From Bacteroidetes bacterium B1(2017) (GTDB lineage Bacteria; Bacteroidota; Bacteroidia; UKL13-3): a stretch of 64,000 bases of DNA. Of this stretch, positions 1 through 7,506 are shown piece by piece; positions within the stretch are counted from its first letter, which is position 1, and each line of letters opens with the position of its first letter. Both the position numbers and the translations under genes were made by a program. The stretch lies in NCBI GenBank assembly GCA_002256395.1, contig NKJG01000004.1:326270-390269 (forward strand), in the 5' to 3' direction. The notes below the pieces were generated by a model. That model had not been told where the DNA came from, ran no database searches, and was given only the letters and a program-made list of their open reading frames with translations.

Positions 1-539
1 ACAATTTCGTTCTCTGTAGCTCCTACCCTTGAATAAATAATATCATTGTCTTTATCTCCATCATAATCCGAGATAAGCACCAAAGGGTCTTTTGTTTGAT
101 TGGCTGGAATAATATTAGGTGTTGGAGGAAGACCAACAGCAGGAGTTACTTCTTGGAAGGTTACACCACAATTGTTTTTAAACAATCGCATGTATCCATC
201 CGAATTCGACTTCATAACCAAAAGGTCTTGGAATCCATCATTGTTATAATCAAAGGAGATAACTCCTTCCATACCATCTCCTGCACCCGAAATGGATGGG
301 AATCCGGTATAGGTTGTAACATTTGAAAAGACCCCATTTAGGTTACGGTAGATTTCAATGGTACCACTAACCCCGTTTTGATATACAACATCTTCGAAGC
401 CGTCGTTATTGTAGTCTACAACGTCCAGAATTTGCCCATCAGTTGCTGGTAGCTTAGCGCTAGCAATCACATCGGGGAACTGGGAATAAGCTGAAAAATT
501 TGCAAGAACGAATATTGCAAATAGTAATTTTTTCAACAT
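1..539 (-). CDS. FG-GAP/VCBS-repeat exported protein, N-terminal part (truncated by window edge)
   Basis: The reverse strand is open from an ATG at 539 to the window edge, giving 179 codons without a stop. The protein starts with a signal peptide (MLKKLLFAIFVLANFSAYSQ). It then has repeated DYNNDGFED / DYNNDGFQD / DYDGDKDND motifs, the Asp/Asn-rich calcium-binding loops of FG-GAP (VCBS) beta-propeller repeats. In Bacteroidota such proteins are usually secreted or displayed on the surface, often with a T9SS C-terminal domain. The C-terminus is outside the window, so the export route cannot be read. It lies in the same direction as threonine aldolase, 192 bases downstream of it; that gap shows no other gene. 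Confidence 0.85.
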   Translation of the reverse strand, partial: MLKKLLFAIFVLANFSAYSQFPDVIASAKLPATDGQILDVVDYNNDGFEDVVYQNGVSGTIEIYRNLNGVFSNVTTYTGFPSISGAGDGMEGVISFDYNNDGFQDLLVMKSNSDGYMRLFKNNCGVTFQEVTPAVGLPPTPNIIPANQTKDPLVLISDYDGDKDNDIIYSRVGATENEI

Positions 540-731
540 GCGATTTAATTTAAAGTTATTTCTTAGTTAAAATACAGGCACAAATTAACTCTTTGGCCTT
601 TATAATCATATGATTTAGTAAATATTAAGATTCACATGGCAATGTTTTAACCCAATTTTTTAGACATCCGTTTTTTGGAACTAAAATTGGCTCAACAAGA
701 AATAAATCTTAAAAGGCCTAAAAATATAGGA

Positions 732-1760
732 TTAATGCAGGTTTGAGAGCACTATTCCTAAGGCTTCAACCTGTGCATCGGTTTGATTTAGATGAAAAAC
801 AAACCTGACCAAATTTTTACCCATACCAACGGCTTTAATCCCATGTTTTAGGAGAAGTTGAATGAAATGCTCAGAGGAATAATCGTCGATTAATTTGAAT
901 ACAAGCAAATTTGTTTCAACTGGCAACACATATTCAACATAGGGCTGGGTTTTTAAAATGGATTCAATATAACTTGCCTTTTTATGGTCTTCAATAAGTC
1001 TATCCACATTGTTTTGTAAGGCAAATAAACCTGCAGCGGCTAAAATTCCTGCCTGACGCATACCGCCTCCCATAATTTTTCGAATTCGTTTTGCCTTATG
1101 AATGGTTTGTTTAGAACCTAATAATAATGAACCAACTGGTGCGCCAAGTCCTTTGCTGAGGCAAATTGAAATAGTATCGAATAGTTGGCCATATTGCATG
1201 GGATTTTCGTTTTTAGCTATAAGTGCATTAAATAATCTTGCGCCATCCAAATGGAAAGCGAGATTGTTGTTTGTACAAACCTCCTTAATTTTAAGCAGTT
1301 CTTGCCAATCCCAACATGCGCCACCGCCCTTGTTCATGGTGTTTTCAACACAAACTAATTTGGTAGACGGAAAATGAACGTCTTCTTTATTTATATTTTC
1401 CTTCACTTGTTGTGCGGTAAACATACCTCGGTTTCCAGTTAACAAGCGAACGGAGGCCCCACTATTGTAAGCAATTCCACCACCTTCATATAAATAAACA
1501 TGCGCTAATTCATGGCAAATTACCTCATCGGCAGGTTGGGTATGAACCTTTATAGCAATTTGATTTGTTTGAGTTCCACTGCTGCAAAAAAGAGCTTCCT
1601 CCATTCCAAAAAGGTTAGCAGCATATTCTTGCAAGGCATTTACAGAAGGGTCTTCCCCAAATACATCATCACCTAAAGGAGCATTTATTACTGCCTCCAT
1701 CATTTGGGAAGTTGGTTTAGTTACGGTATCACTTCTGAGGTCTAAGTTTAAGTTATCCAT
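732..1760 (-). CDS. ltaE: Low-specificity L-threonine aldolase
   Basis: This 342-aa PLP enzyme of fold type I would cleave L-threonine or allo-threonine to glycine and acetaldehyde. The family N-terminus [11 protein letters not shown] is present. The HLDGAR motif around residues 170-175 holds the Asp that contacts the pyridine nitrogen, and [10 protein letters not shown] contains the expected Schiff-base lysine, K203. H83 sits in the region of the stacking residue. The length is normal for the family. The ATG at 1760 has a -7 box TACATTTG (1785-1778) 17 bases upstream, which supports this start. It is divergent from lgt. Confidence 0.93.
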   Translation of the reverse strand: MDNLNLDLRSDTVTKPTSQMMEAVINAPLGDDVFGEDPSVNALQEYAANLFGMEEALFCSSGTQTNQIAIKVHTQPADEVICHELAHVYLYEGGGIAYNSGASVRLLTGNRGMFTAQQVKENINKEDVHFPSTKLVCVENTMNKGGGACWDWQELLKIKEVCTNNNLAFHLDGARLFNALIAKNENPMQYGQLFDTISICLSKGLGAPVGSLLLGSKQTIHKAKRIRKIMGGGMRQAGILAAAGLFALQNNVDRLIEDHKKASYIESILKTQPYVEYVLPVETNLLVFKLIDDYSSEHFIQLLLKHGIKAVGMGKNLVRFVFHLNQTDAQVEALGIVLSNLH

Positions 1761-1777
1761 AGTAAAGGTTATGAAAA

Positions 1778-1785
1778 CAAATGTA
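1778..1785 (-). promoter_or_regulatory. -7 promoter box of the threonine aldolase gene
   Basis: Read on the reverse strand this is TACATTTG, an exact match to the Bacteroidota TAnnTTTG box, 17 bases before the ATG. No TTG lies at the ideal upstream spacing, so the -33 element is weak or absent. Confidence 0.5.
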
Positions 1786-1821
1786 AAAAAAGGATTTGAT
1801 TTTTATTAGCGAAGAATTGTA

Positions 1822-1853
1822 TTTGAAAGGCCCTATAATATTGATTTTTTTTG
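1822..1853 (+). promoter_or_regulatory. Candidate lgt promoter
   Basis: TTTG at 1822-1825 is followed after 20 bases by TTTTTTTG (1846-1853), one mismatch from TAnnTTTG. It lies 26 bases before the ATG at 1880. Transcription from here would exclude the more upstream in-frame start at 1796. Confidence 0.4.
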
Positions 1854-1879
1854 ACGTTATTCGTAGCAGAAAAAGAATT

Positions 1880-3037
1880 ATGTACGCAACGATATCCGAC
1901 TTACTTTTAGATTTGTTTGGGCTTCATTTGAGACTCCCAATTCAAACATTTGGCTTTATAATGGCACTTGCATTTGTAGCTGCATATTTGGCAACATCTT
2001 CCGAATTGCAGCGCAAAGAGGCAAATGGCCTATTAAAACCTTTTATGCAAAAGCGTAAATTTAATGAGAAAATTACCTTAATTGATTTTGTTACAGCCTG
2101 TATCATTGGTGGATTTATTGGATTTAAATTGCTGGAAGGTATTTTAGATTATGATTCTTTGGTTGATAATCCTCAGAAATTTATTCTAAGTGGTAAAGGG
2201 AGTTGGTTTGGATTTTTGGCGGGAGGTGCTTTAGCCTATTATTTTAAGAAGAAGGACGCTGATGCCTTAATTGGAAAGAGTGAATACTTTAAAGAAGTGG
2301 AGGTTCACCCGTATGAGCTTATGGGGAATATTGTTGCTATAGCAGCCATTGGCGGTTTATTAGGAGCAAAAATATTTCATAATTTAGAAAACTTAGATCA
2401 GTTTATGGCTGATCCAATAGACTCCTTAATATCTTTTAGTGGATTAACTTTTTATGGTGGTTTAATAGTGGCAGCTATTGGAATAATTTATTATGCCAAG
2501 AAGAATGGGGTACCAGCCTGGCATATGTGCGATTCTGCAGCAGCTGGTTTAATGTTATCATACGGAATTGGAAGACTAGGATGTCAGCTTAGCGGCGATG
2601 GCGATTGGGGAATTGATAATTTAATGCCTAAGCCTGAATGGATGAGTTTTTTGCCTGATTGGATGTGGGCATTTAAGTATCCAAATAATGTGGTAAACGA
2701 AGGAATCTTAATTCCAGGATGCACTGGTCCGCACTGCCATGTTTTGCCTAACCCTGTTTTTCCTACCCCATTTTATGAGGCAGTAGTTTGTATAGGTTTG
2801 TTTTTTGTTTTATGGTCGGTTCGTAAACGCTTTACCATACCAGGTACCTTCTTTTTATTTTACCTTTTGTTAAACGGAATAGAACGTTTTTTAATTGAAC
2901 AAATTAGAGTAAACACTACCTATGATTTATTTAGTAAACATATAACTCAAGCCCAAATAATATCCTTCACCTTTATTTTTGGGTCATTAATTGGTTTGGT
3001 TATTTTAATTCGTGGAAATAAGAAAAAAGTGGCATGA
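1880..3037 (+). CDS. lgt: Prolipoprotein diacylglyceryl transferase
   Basis: This integral inner-membrane enzyme moves diacylglycerol from phosphatidylglycerol to the lipobox cysteine of prolipoproteins. The 385-aa product has several hydrophobic helices and an Lgt signature region GRLGCQLSGDGDWG, with the arginine at residue 232. As remembered for Bacteroidota Lgt, the classic GRxGNFxNxE is replaced by this GCQxxGDGDWG form and there is an inserted segment containing CTGPHC. The segment equivalent to the E. coli FHGG motif reads FYGG (Y192). The start at 1880 is preferred over an in-frame start at 1796 because the extra 28 residues are not Lgt-like and overlap the candidate promoter. Lipoproteins in this window (for example at 11299, 21414, 23143 and 59359) would be its substrates. 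Confidence 0.9.
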   Translation: MYATISDLLLDLFGLHLRLPIQTFGFIMALAFVAAYLATSSELQRKEANGLLKPFMQKRKFNEKITLIDFVTACIIGGFIGFKLLEGILDYDSLVDNPQKFILSGKGSWFGFLAGGALAYYFKKKDADALIGKSEYFKEVEVHPYELMGNIVAIAAIGGLLGAKIFHNLENLDQFMADPIDSLISFSGLTFYGGLIVAAIGIIYYAKKNGVPAWHMCDSAAAGLMLSYGIGRLGCQLSGDGDWGIDNLMPKPEWMSFLPDWMWAFKYPNNVVNEGILIPGCTGPHCHVLPNPVFPTPFYEAVVCIGLFFVLWSVRKRFTIPGTFFLFYLLLNGIERFLIEQIRVNTTYDLFSKHITQAQIISFTFIFGSLIGLVILIRGNKKKVA

Positions 3038-3056
3038 TATTTAGATAGCATTGCTC

Positions 3057-3062
3057 AGGAGG
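3057..3062 (+). promoter_or_regulatory. Strong Shine-Dalgarno sequence deciding the DUF4294 start
   Basis: AGGAGG lies 9 bases before the ATG at 3072. Such a consensus site is exceptional in this window, where most starts have none. It places the start at 3072 rather than at the upstream TTG at 3051. Confidence 0.6.
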
Positions 3063-3071
3063 AAGAATCAT

Positions 3072-3629
3072 ATGCCTAGGAAATTAGCTTTATTTTTACT
3101 TTTATTTTTAGGAGTATCCATGTTCATGGGTAACAAAGTTTTGGCTCAAACCGAAACAGGCCCAGATACCGTTGAATATACGTTTACCTTACCTGATTTT
3201 ATTTTAGAAGCCCAGAAAGATTCTAATTATGAAAAGAAATACCAACGATTGGTTTACAATGTTAGGAAGGTATTACCCTATGCAAAAATGGCTAGTTTTA
3301 GGTTTCAATTAATGGAACAAAATTTACAGGTTTTGCCATCAGATAAAGCCCGTAAAGAATACCTTAAAAGAACCGAAAAGGCAATTAAAGATCAGTTTAT
3401 GGACGATCTAAAAAACCTAACTCGCAGCCAAGGAAAAATCCTTATTAAGCTTATTTATAGAGAGACAGGTAAAACTACTTATGATTTACTTCAAACCTAT
3501 AGAGGCGATTTAACAGCTATTTATTGGCAAGGAATGGCCAAGGTGTTTGATGCCAATTTAAAGGAAGAATTTGACCCTATAGAGGATTGGCAAATTGAAC
3601 AAATTATTAAACAATTGGGTTTTGATTGA
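3072..3629 (+). CDS. DUF4294 family exported protein
   Basis: The 185-aa product begins with a clear signal peptide ending near VLAQ, so it is probably periplasmic. The rest is a basic, helix-rich region with the conserved-looking stretch YRGDLTAIYWQGMAKVFDANL that I associate with DUF4294, a Bacteroidota family of unknown function. It follows lgt by 34 bases and precedes an outer-membrane barrel gene by 26 bases, so it is probably in an envelope operon. The start is set by the AGGAGG at 3057-3062. No catalytic motif is visible. Confidence 0.75.
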   Translation: MPRKLALFLLLFLGVSMFMGNKVLAQTETGPDTVEYTFTLPDFILEAQKDSNYEKKYQRLVYNVRKVLPYAKMASFRFQLMEQNLQVLPSDKARKEYLKRTEKAIKDQFMDDLKNLTRSQGKILIKLIYRETGKTTYDLLQTYRGDLTAIYWQGMAKVFDANLKEEFDPIEDWQIEQIIKQLGFD

Positions 3630-3655
3630 TAGTTCAATATCCGCATCTTTGCCTG

Positions 3656-4900
3656 ATGCGAAAATATTGGTCCTTGCTATTTCTTATTCCATTTCAAGTT
3701 GTAAATCTATTTGGGCAAAATCCAATGCCAGATACAACAGCGCTATCTTATACTCATTTCGACCCTGATTTTCAACTAGCAGCCTTACCCATTATTGGTT
3801 CAAACCCATCAACAGGATTCTTATTTGGAGCAGCAGGAACAGCTGCTTGGTATATGGGCCCTAAACAAACAACTCATTTATCTTCGGCTCAGATTTCGGG
3901 CTTGATAACTTCCAAACAACAAAAGATATTTTCTATTAAGTCGAATGTGTTTTTAAAAGACGATAAGTGGGATTTAATAGGTGATTGGCGTCTGTTTTTT
4001 TCTTCGGCACCTACTTATGGCTTGGGTACAGGACCACAATCTAAAAAGCCTGTTGCCAACCAAAGTTATGAATATGCGGAAGGGCTTTTTTCAGAACCTA
4101 TTCCAACTTCTCAAATGATGCTTTTTAATTATTTACGTGTTCATGAAATAGCTATGCGTAAAATAAGAAAAAGTATTTATGCTGGAATTGGTTTGCATTT
4201 AGATTACCATTATCAAATTAAGGATAACCTATTAAGTTTGGATACCAGTAATGGCGCGTCGCCTAGAATAACTAGTCATTATGCCTACAGCACATTAAAT
4301 GGATTTACTGCCAATAACTATTTTTTATCAGGACTTTCTTTAAACGGATTATTTGATAGTAGAGATAATGCTATTAACCCTTATTCGGGAAGATATGCCT
4401 TGATAAGTTTTAGAATGAATTCAAACCTGATGGGGAGTTCGAAGAATTCCTCTTTATTATGGCTAGAATACAGAGATTATATTCATTTGAATGCAGCACG
4501 ACCTAGGCATTTAATTGCTTTTTGGACCTATGGAAATTTTGTTACTTCGGGTAAGGTTCCTTACATGGATTTACCTGCCGTTGGTTGGGATCAGTTTGGT
4601 AGATCGGGTAGGGCATATACGCAAGGCCGTTTTAGAGGGAATAATTTAGTATATGGTGAGATTGAATATCGGTTTCCTCTTCAACGTGAAAAGGATTTGT
4701 TAGGTGGAGTTGTGTTTGTGAATGCAACAACTGCCAGCAATACTGGTTATATTAAGTTGTTTGATTATTTAGACCCTGCTGCCGGAGTTGGATTGAGATT
4801 AATGCTTAAAAAGGATGCCCGTGTAAATGTAACTGCCGATTATGGGATTGGCAAATATGGAGCCCATGGTTTTTTCTTTAATGTAAACGAAACATTTTAA
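3656..4900 (+). CDS. Barrel-only Omp85/BamA-like outer-membrane protein
   Basis: The 414-aa protein has a signal peptide ending at LFGQ and then alternating amphipathic strands typical of an outer-membrane beta-barrel, ending in a terminal phenylalanine. Motifs such as LFDSRDNAINPYSGRY, DLPAVGWDQFGRSGRA and GEIEYRFPL resemble the C-terminal surface-antigen (D15/Omp85) half of BamA. The length leaves no room for POTRA domains. It is clearly paralogous to the protein at 16075-17301, sharing the order D(S/T)R(D/G)N-IN, DLP-GWD-GR-R and EIEYR. The ATG at 3656 is chosen because it opens the signal peptide. Its role, whether export, adhesion or other, is unknown. Confidence 0.75.
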   Translation: MRKYWSLLFLIPFQVVNLFGQNPMPDTTALSYTHFDPDFQLAALPIIGSNPSTGFLFGAAGTAAWYMGPKQTTHLSSAQISGLITSKQQKIFSIKSNVFLKDDKWDLIGDWRLFFSSAPTYGLGTGPQSKKPVANQSYEYAEGLFSEPIPTSQMMLFNYLRVHEIAMRKIRKSIYAGIGLHLDYHYQIKDNLLSLDTSNGASPRITSHYAYSTLNGFTANNYFLSGLSLNGLFDSRDNAINPYSGRYALISFRMNSNLMGSSKNSSLLWLEYRDYIHLNAARPRHLIAFWTYGNFVTSGKVPYMDLPAVGWDQFGRSGRAYTQGRFRGNNLVYGEIEYRFPLQREKDLLGGVVFVNATTASNTGYIKLFDYLDPAAGVGLRLMLKKDARVNVTADYGIGKYGAHGFFFNVNETF

Positions 4901-4904
4901 ACGT

Positions 4905-5657
4905 ATGAGAGTTAAATTTTTACTATTATTTTTATTCGGTGTGACCCTATTGAAAGCCCAAAAGCTAGAAAAAGATTCAACAATTGCACCTCTTTATAAA
5001 AACACTATCCGATACAATCTTTCCAATACCCTATTTTTTGGTTCGGAGTACATCATTTTTGGGTACGAGCGTGTTTTGGGAAGGCACCAAAGTGCATCCC
5101 TAAATTTTGGAATAGCTAGCTTTCCTGCATTAGGCTCTGTTGCATTAGACTCCTTAGAGGTAAGCCATCAAAGCAAGGGTTCTGGTTTTAGCCTAGCACT
5201 TGATTATAGGTTTTATTTAAAAAAAGAAAATAAATATGGCGCCCCTCATGGTTTGTATATAGGTCCATATATGAACGCCAATGTATTACGCAGAGATGCG
5301 TATTTGAATTTGGCAAAGGGTGGAACCAAAGTTGATTTTGAATTGAAGAATGAACTTCAAGTTTTTACCATTGGAGCCCAAATTGGTTACCAGTTTTTGT
5401 TTTTAAAAGATAGGGTGGCATTAGATATGATTTTATTTGGCCCAGGTATGGGATTTTATAAATATAAGGGAGATTTAAACACTTCTCTATCTTCCGAAAA
5501 TGAAGGAAAATTAATGGCAGTTGTAAAACAGGCTATTCTTAATAAATTTCCTGGAGCCAATACAGTTTTTGAAGGTACTTCTTTAGAATCTAAAGGTTCT
5601 TCCTTCCAAATGGGAGCAGGGTATAGGTTGGTATTTAATATTGGTTATAGATTTTAA
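4905..5657 (+). CDS. Small outer-membrane beta-barrel protein (DUF3575-like)
   Basis: The 250-aa protein has an N-terminal signal peptide (cleavage near LKAQ) and then repeated amphipathic strands with GSEYIIFGYERVLG, HGLYIGPYMNAN and IGAQIGYQFLF. These resemble DUF3575/OmpA-like 8-stranded barrels, and the protein ends in GYRF, a typical barrel C-terminus. It starts 4 bases after the Omp85-like gene and is probably co-transcribed with it. No enzymatic function is suggested. Confidence 0.65.
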   Translation: MRVKFLLLFLFGVTLLKAQKLEKDSTIAPLYKNTIRYNLSNTLFFGSEYIIFGYERVLGRHQSASLNFGIASFPALGSVALDSLEVSHQSKGSGFSLALDYRFYLKKENKYGAPHGLYIGPYMNANVLRRDAYLNLAKGGTKVDFELKNELQVFTIGAQIGYQFLFLKDRVALDMILFGPGMGFYKYKGDLNTSLSSENEGKLMAVVKQAILNKFPGANTVFEGTSLESKGSSFQMGAGYRLVFNIGYRF

Positions 5658-5714
5658 TTGGGCGCTATTCACAGGGTGTTGATATCCCTTCAACACAATC
5701 CTACTTAGAGACTT

Positions 5715-5722
5715 TACATTTG
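5715..5722 (+). promoter_or_regulatory. -7 promoter box directly before the GT2 gene
   Basis: TACATTTG matches TAnnTTTG exactly and ends 6 bases before the ATG at 5729. A TTG start at 5720 would lie inside the box and is rejected. No good TTG is found 19-20 bases upstream. Confidence 0.5.
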
Positions 5723-5728
5723 CTTGGT

Positions 5729-6859
5729 ATGTTGGAATTTCAGAATAGTTGGCAGATTTTGTTTTTTGTGCTTTTGATCCTAAGCACCTTGGTTCAGGCA
5801 TTTTATTACCTGGGAATTTTCTCTCGTTTAGCATTTTATAAAAAGCCTCAAGCCTCTAATCACCTTGACTTGGAGCCTGTTTCTGTATTAATATCTGCAA
5901 GAAACGAGTACAAAAATTTAGAAAAAAATCTAATCTCAATTTTGGAACAAGATTATCCAAATTTTGAAGTAATTGTTATAAACGATTGCAGTTGGGATGA
6001 TAGCCAAAAGCTATTGGAATACTATCAAGAAAAATATTCGCATTTAAAAGTTTGTCAATTAATAGAGCAAGAAAAGTACCCTACCGGTAAGAAATTTGCC
6101 CTAACTATTGGAATAAAGGCTGCACAATTCAATCAGCTTTTTTTTACGGATGCAGATTGTATGCCAGCAAGCAATCAATGGTTACGATTAATGCAAAGTC
6201 AATTTACTCAGGGTAAAGAAATTGTATTAGGCTATTCGCCTGCTAAAAGTTATAACAGTTTTCTTAATTTATTTATTCGATTCGAAACTGTTTTTACAGC
6301 CATGGCCTACCTTTCTGCAGCTATAGGTAAAAACCCATTTATGGGGGTAGGTAGAAATTTGGCCTATACGCGTGAGTTGTTTTTTAAACATAAAGGATTT
6401 GCAAAACACCAACATATTCTTAGTGGCGACGACGATTTACATGTTAACCAAACAGCCACTCCAACAAATGTTTCTATTCAAATAGACCCTCAAAGTTTTA
6501 TGCTTACTGAGCCTAAAAAATCGTTTGAAGCATACCAAAGGCAAAAGACTAGGCATAATAGTACTGGTAAATACTATAAATTAAAGGATCAAGTGTATTT
6601 AGGTGGGTATTATTTTTCGCACCTTTTATTTTATGCGTGTATTCCTGTGTTATTGGTTTTAGGGTTTAGTTGGCAAATTATTCTTGGCGTTTATGGCTTC
6701 CGATTTTTGGTTCAAACCGCCATCTTTTTTGGTGTTTTGAAAAGACTAAAAGGAATGCAACTTATTTGGTTTGTGGCAGTATTAGATATTTTTTATCTCA
6801 TTTACATTTTTGTATTTGGTACCATAGGCTTATTTACAAAACAGAAAAAAATCTGGTAG
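5729..6859 (+). CDS. Membrane-bound family 2 glycosyltransferase
   Basis: The 376-aa GT2 enzyme has one N-terminal membrane helix, a GT-A nucleotide-binding core beginning VSVLISARNEYKNLEKNL, the DCSWDD loop, the metal-binding FTDADCMP motif and the acceptor-side GDDDLHVNQTA motif. The C-terminus has two or three hydrophobic helices. Such proteins build cell-surface glycans or glycolipids; donor and acceptor cannot be told. Its stop codon overlaps the rsmG GTG by one base, so the two are translationally coupled. The start at 5729 rather than the TTG at 5720 follows from the -7 box at 5715-5722. Confidence 0.85.
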   Translation: MLEFQNSWQILFFVLLILSTLVQAFYYLGIFSRLAFYKKPQASNHLDLEPVSVLISARNEYKNLEKNLISILEQDYPNFEVIVINDCSWDDSQKLLEYYQEKYSHLKVCQLIEQEKYPTGKKFALTIGIKAAQFNQLFFTDADCMPASNQWLRLMQSQFTQGKEIVLGYSPAKSYNSFLNLFIRFETVFTAMAYLSAAIGKNPFMGVGRNLAYTRELFFKHKGFAKHQHILSGDDDLHVNQTATPTNVSIQIDPQSFMLTEPKKSFEAYQRQKTRHNSTGKYYKLKDQVYLGGYYFSHLLFYACIPVLLVLGFSWQIILGVYGFRFLVQTAIFFGVLKRLKGMQLIWFVAVLDIFYLIYIFVFGTIGLFTKQKKIW

Positions 6860-7494
6860 TGCAAATCATAAAAAAATACTTTCCAAACTTATCTGCCAAG
6901 CAATTGGAGCAGTTTGGAGCCTTACAAGAATTGTATGGCGAATGGAACGCTAAGATTAATGTAATCTCACGCAAGGATATTGAATCGTTGTATGAGAAAC
7001 ATATTTTGCATAGCATGGCAATTGCTAAGTTCATTGAATTTAAACCTAATACACGCATCTTAGATATAGGTACTGGTGGCGGCTTTCCTGGAGTACCATT
7101 AGCAATACTTTTTCCTGAAAGTACTATTACTATGGTGGATTCAATTGCTAAAAAAATTAAAGTGGCAGAAGGTGTTTCGGAGGCAATAGGATTAACTAAT
7201 ACAGATTTTGCCATTGGTAGAGTAGAGCAATTAAAAGAATCGTTTCATTTTATAACGGCAAGGGCTGTTGCTCCGGCCGATCAACTCTACAAATGGACAC
7301 AAGAATATGTAGATTCGAAAGAAGAGTTTAATTCAAAAATAAATGGCTATATCTTCTTAAAAGGTGGCGATTTAAAAGAGGAGTTAAAAGCAGTGAAACA
7401 AATAAATAAGAAACTCGTAATAGAAGAAGTTTCACTTAGTAACTATTATGAAGAAGAGTTTTTTGAAACCAAAAAACTAATCTATATGTTTTAA
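6859..7494 (+). CDS. rsmG: 16S rRNA (guanine-527-N7)-methyltransferase RsmG
   Basis: The 211-aa product matches RsmG (GidB) in length and content. It has an N-terminal LYGEWNAKINVISRKD, the SAM-binding motif RILDIGTGGGFPGVPLAI around residues 68-85, and SIAKKIKVAEGV and FITARAVAP further on. It would methylate G527 of 16S rRNA in the cytoplasm. The start is taken as the GTG at 6859, which shares its G with the preceding TAG stop; earlier in-frame starts lie inside the glycosyltransferase gene and would add unrelated sequence. The gene is convergent with the T9SS protein at 7507. Confidence 0.93.
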   Translation: MQIIKKYFPNLSAKQLEQFGALQELYGEWNAKINVISRKDIESLYEKHILHSMAIAKFIEFKPNTRILDIGTGGGFPGVPLAILFPESTITMVDSIAKKIKVAEGVSEAIGLTNTDFAIGRVEQLKESFHFITARAVAPADQLYKWTQEYVDSKEEFNSKINGYIFLKGGDLKEELKAVKQINKKLVIEEVSLSNYYEEEFFETKKLIYMF

Positions 7495-7506
7495 TTATTC
7501 TGTCGG

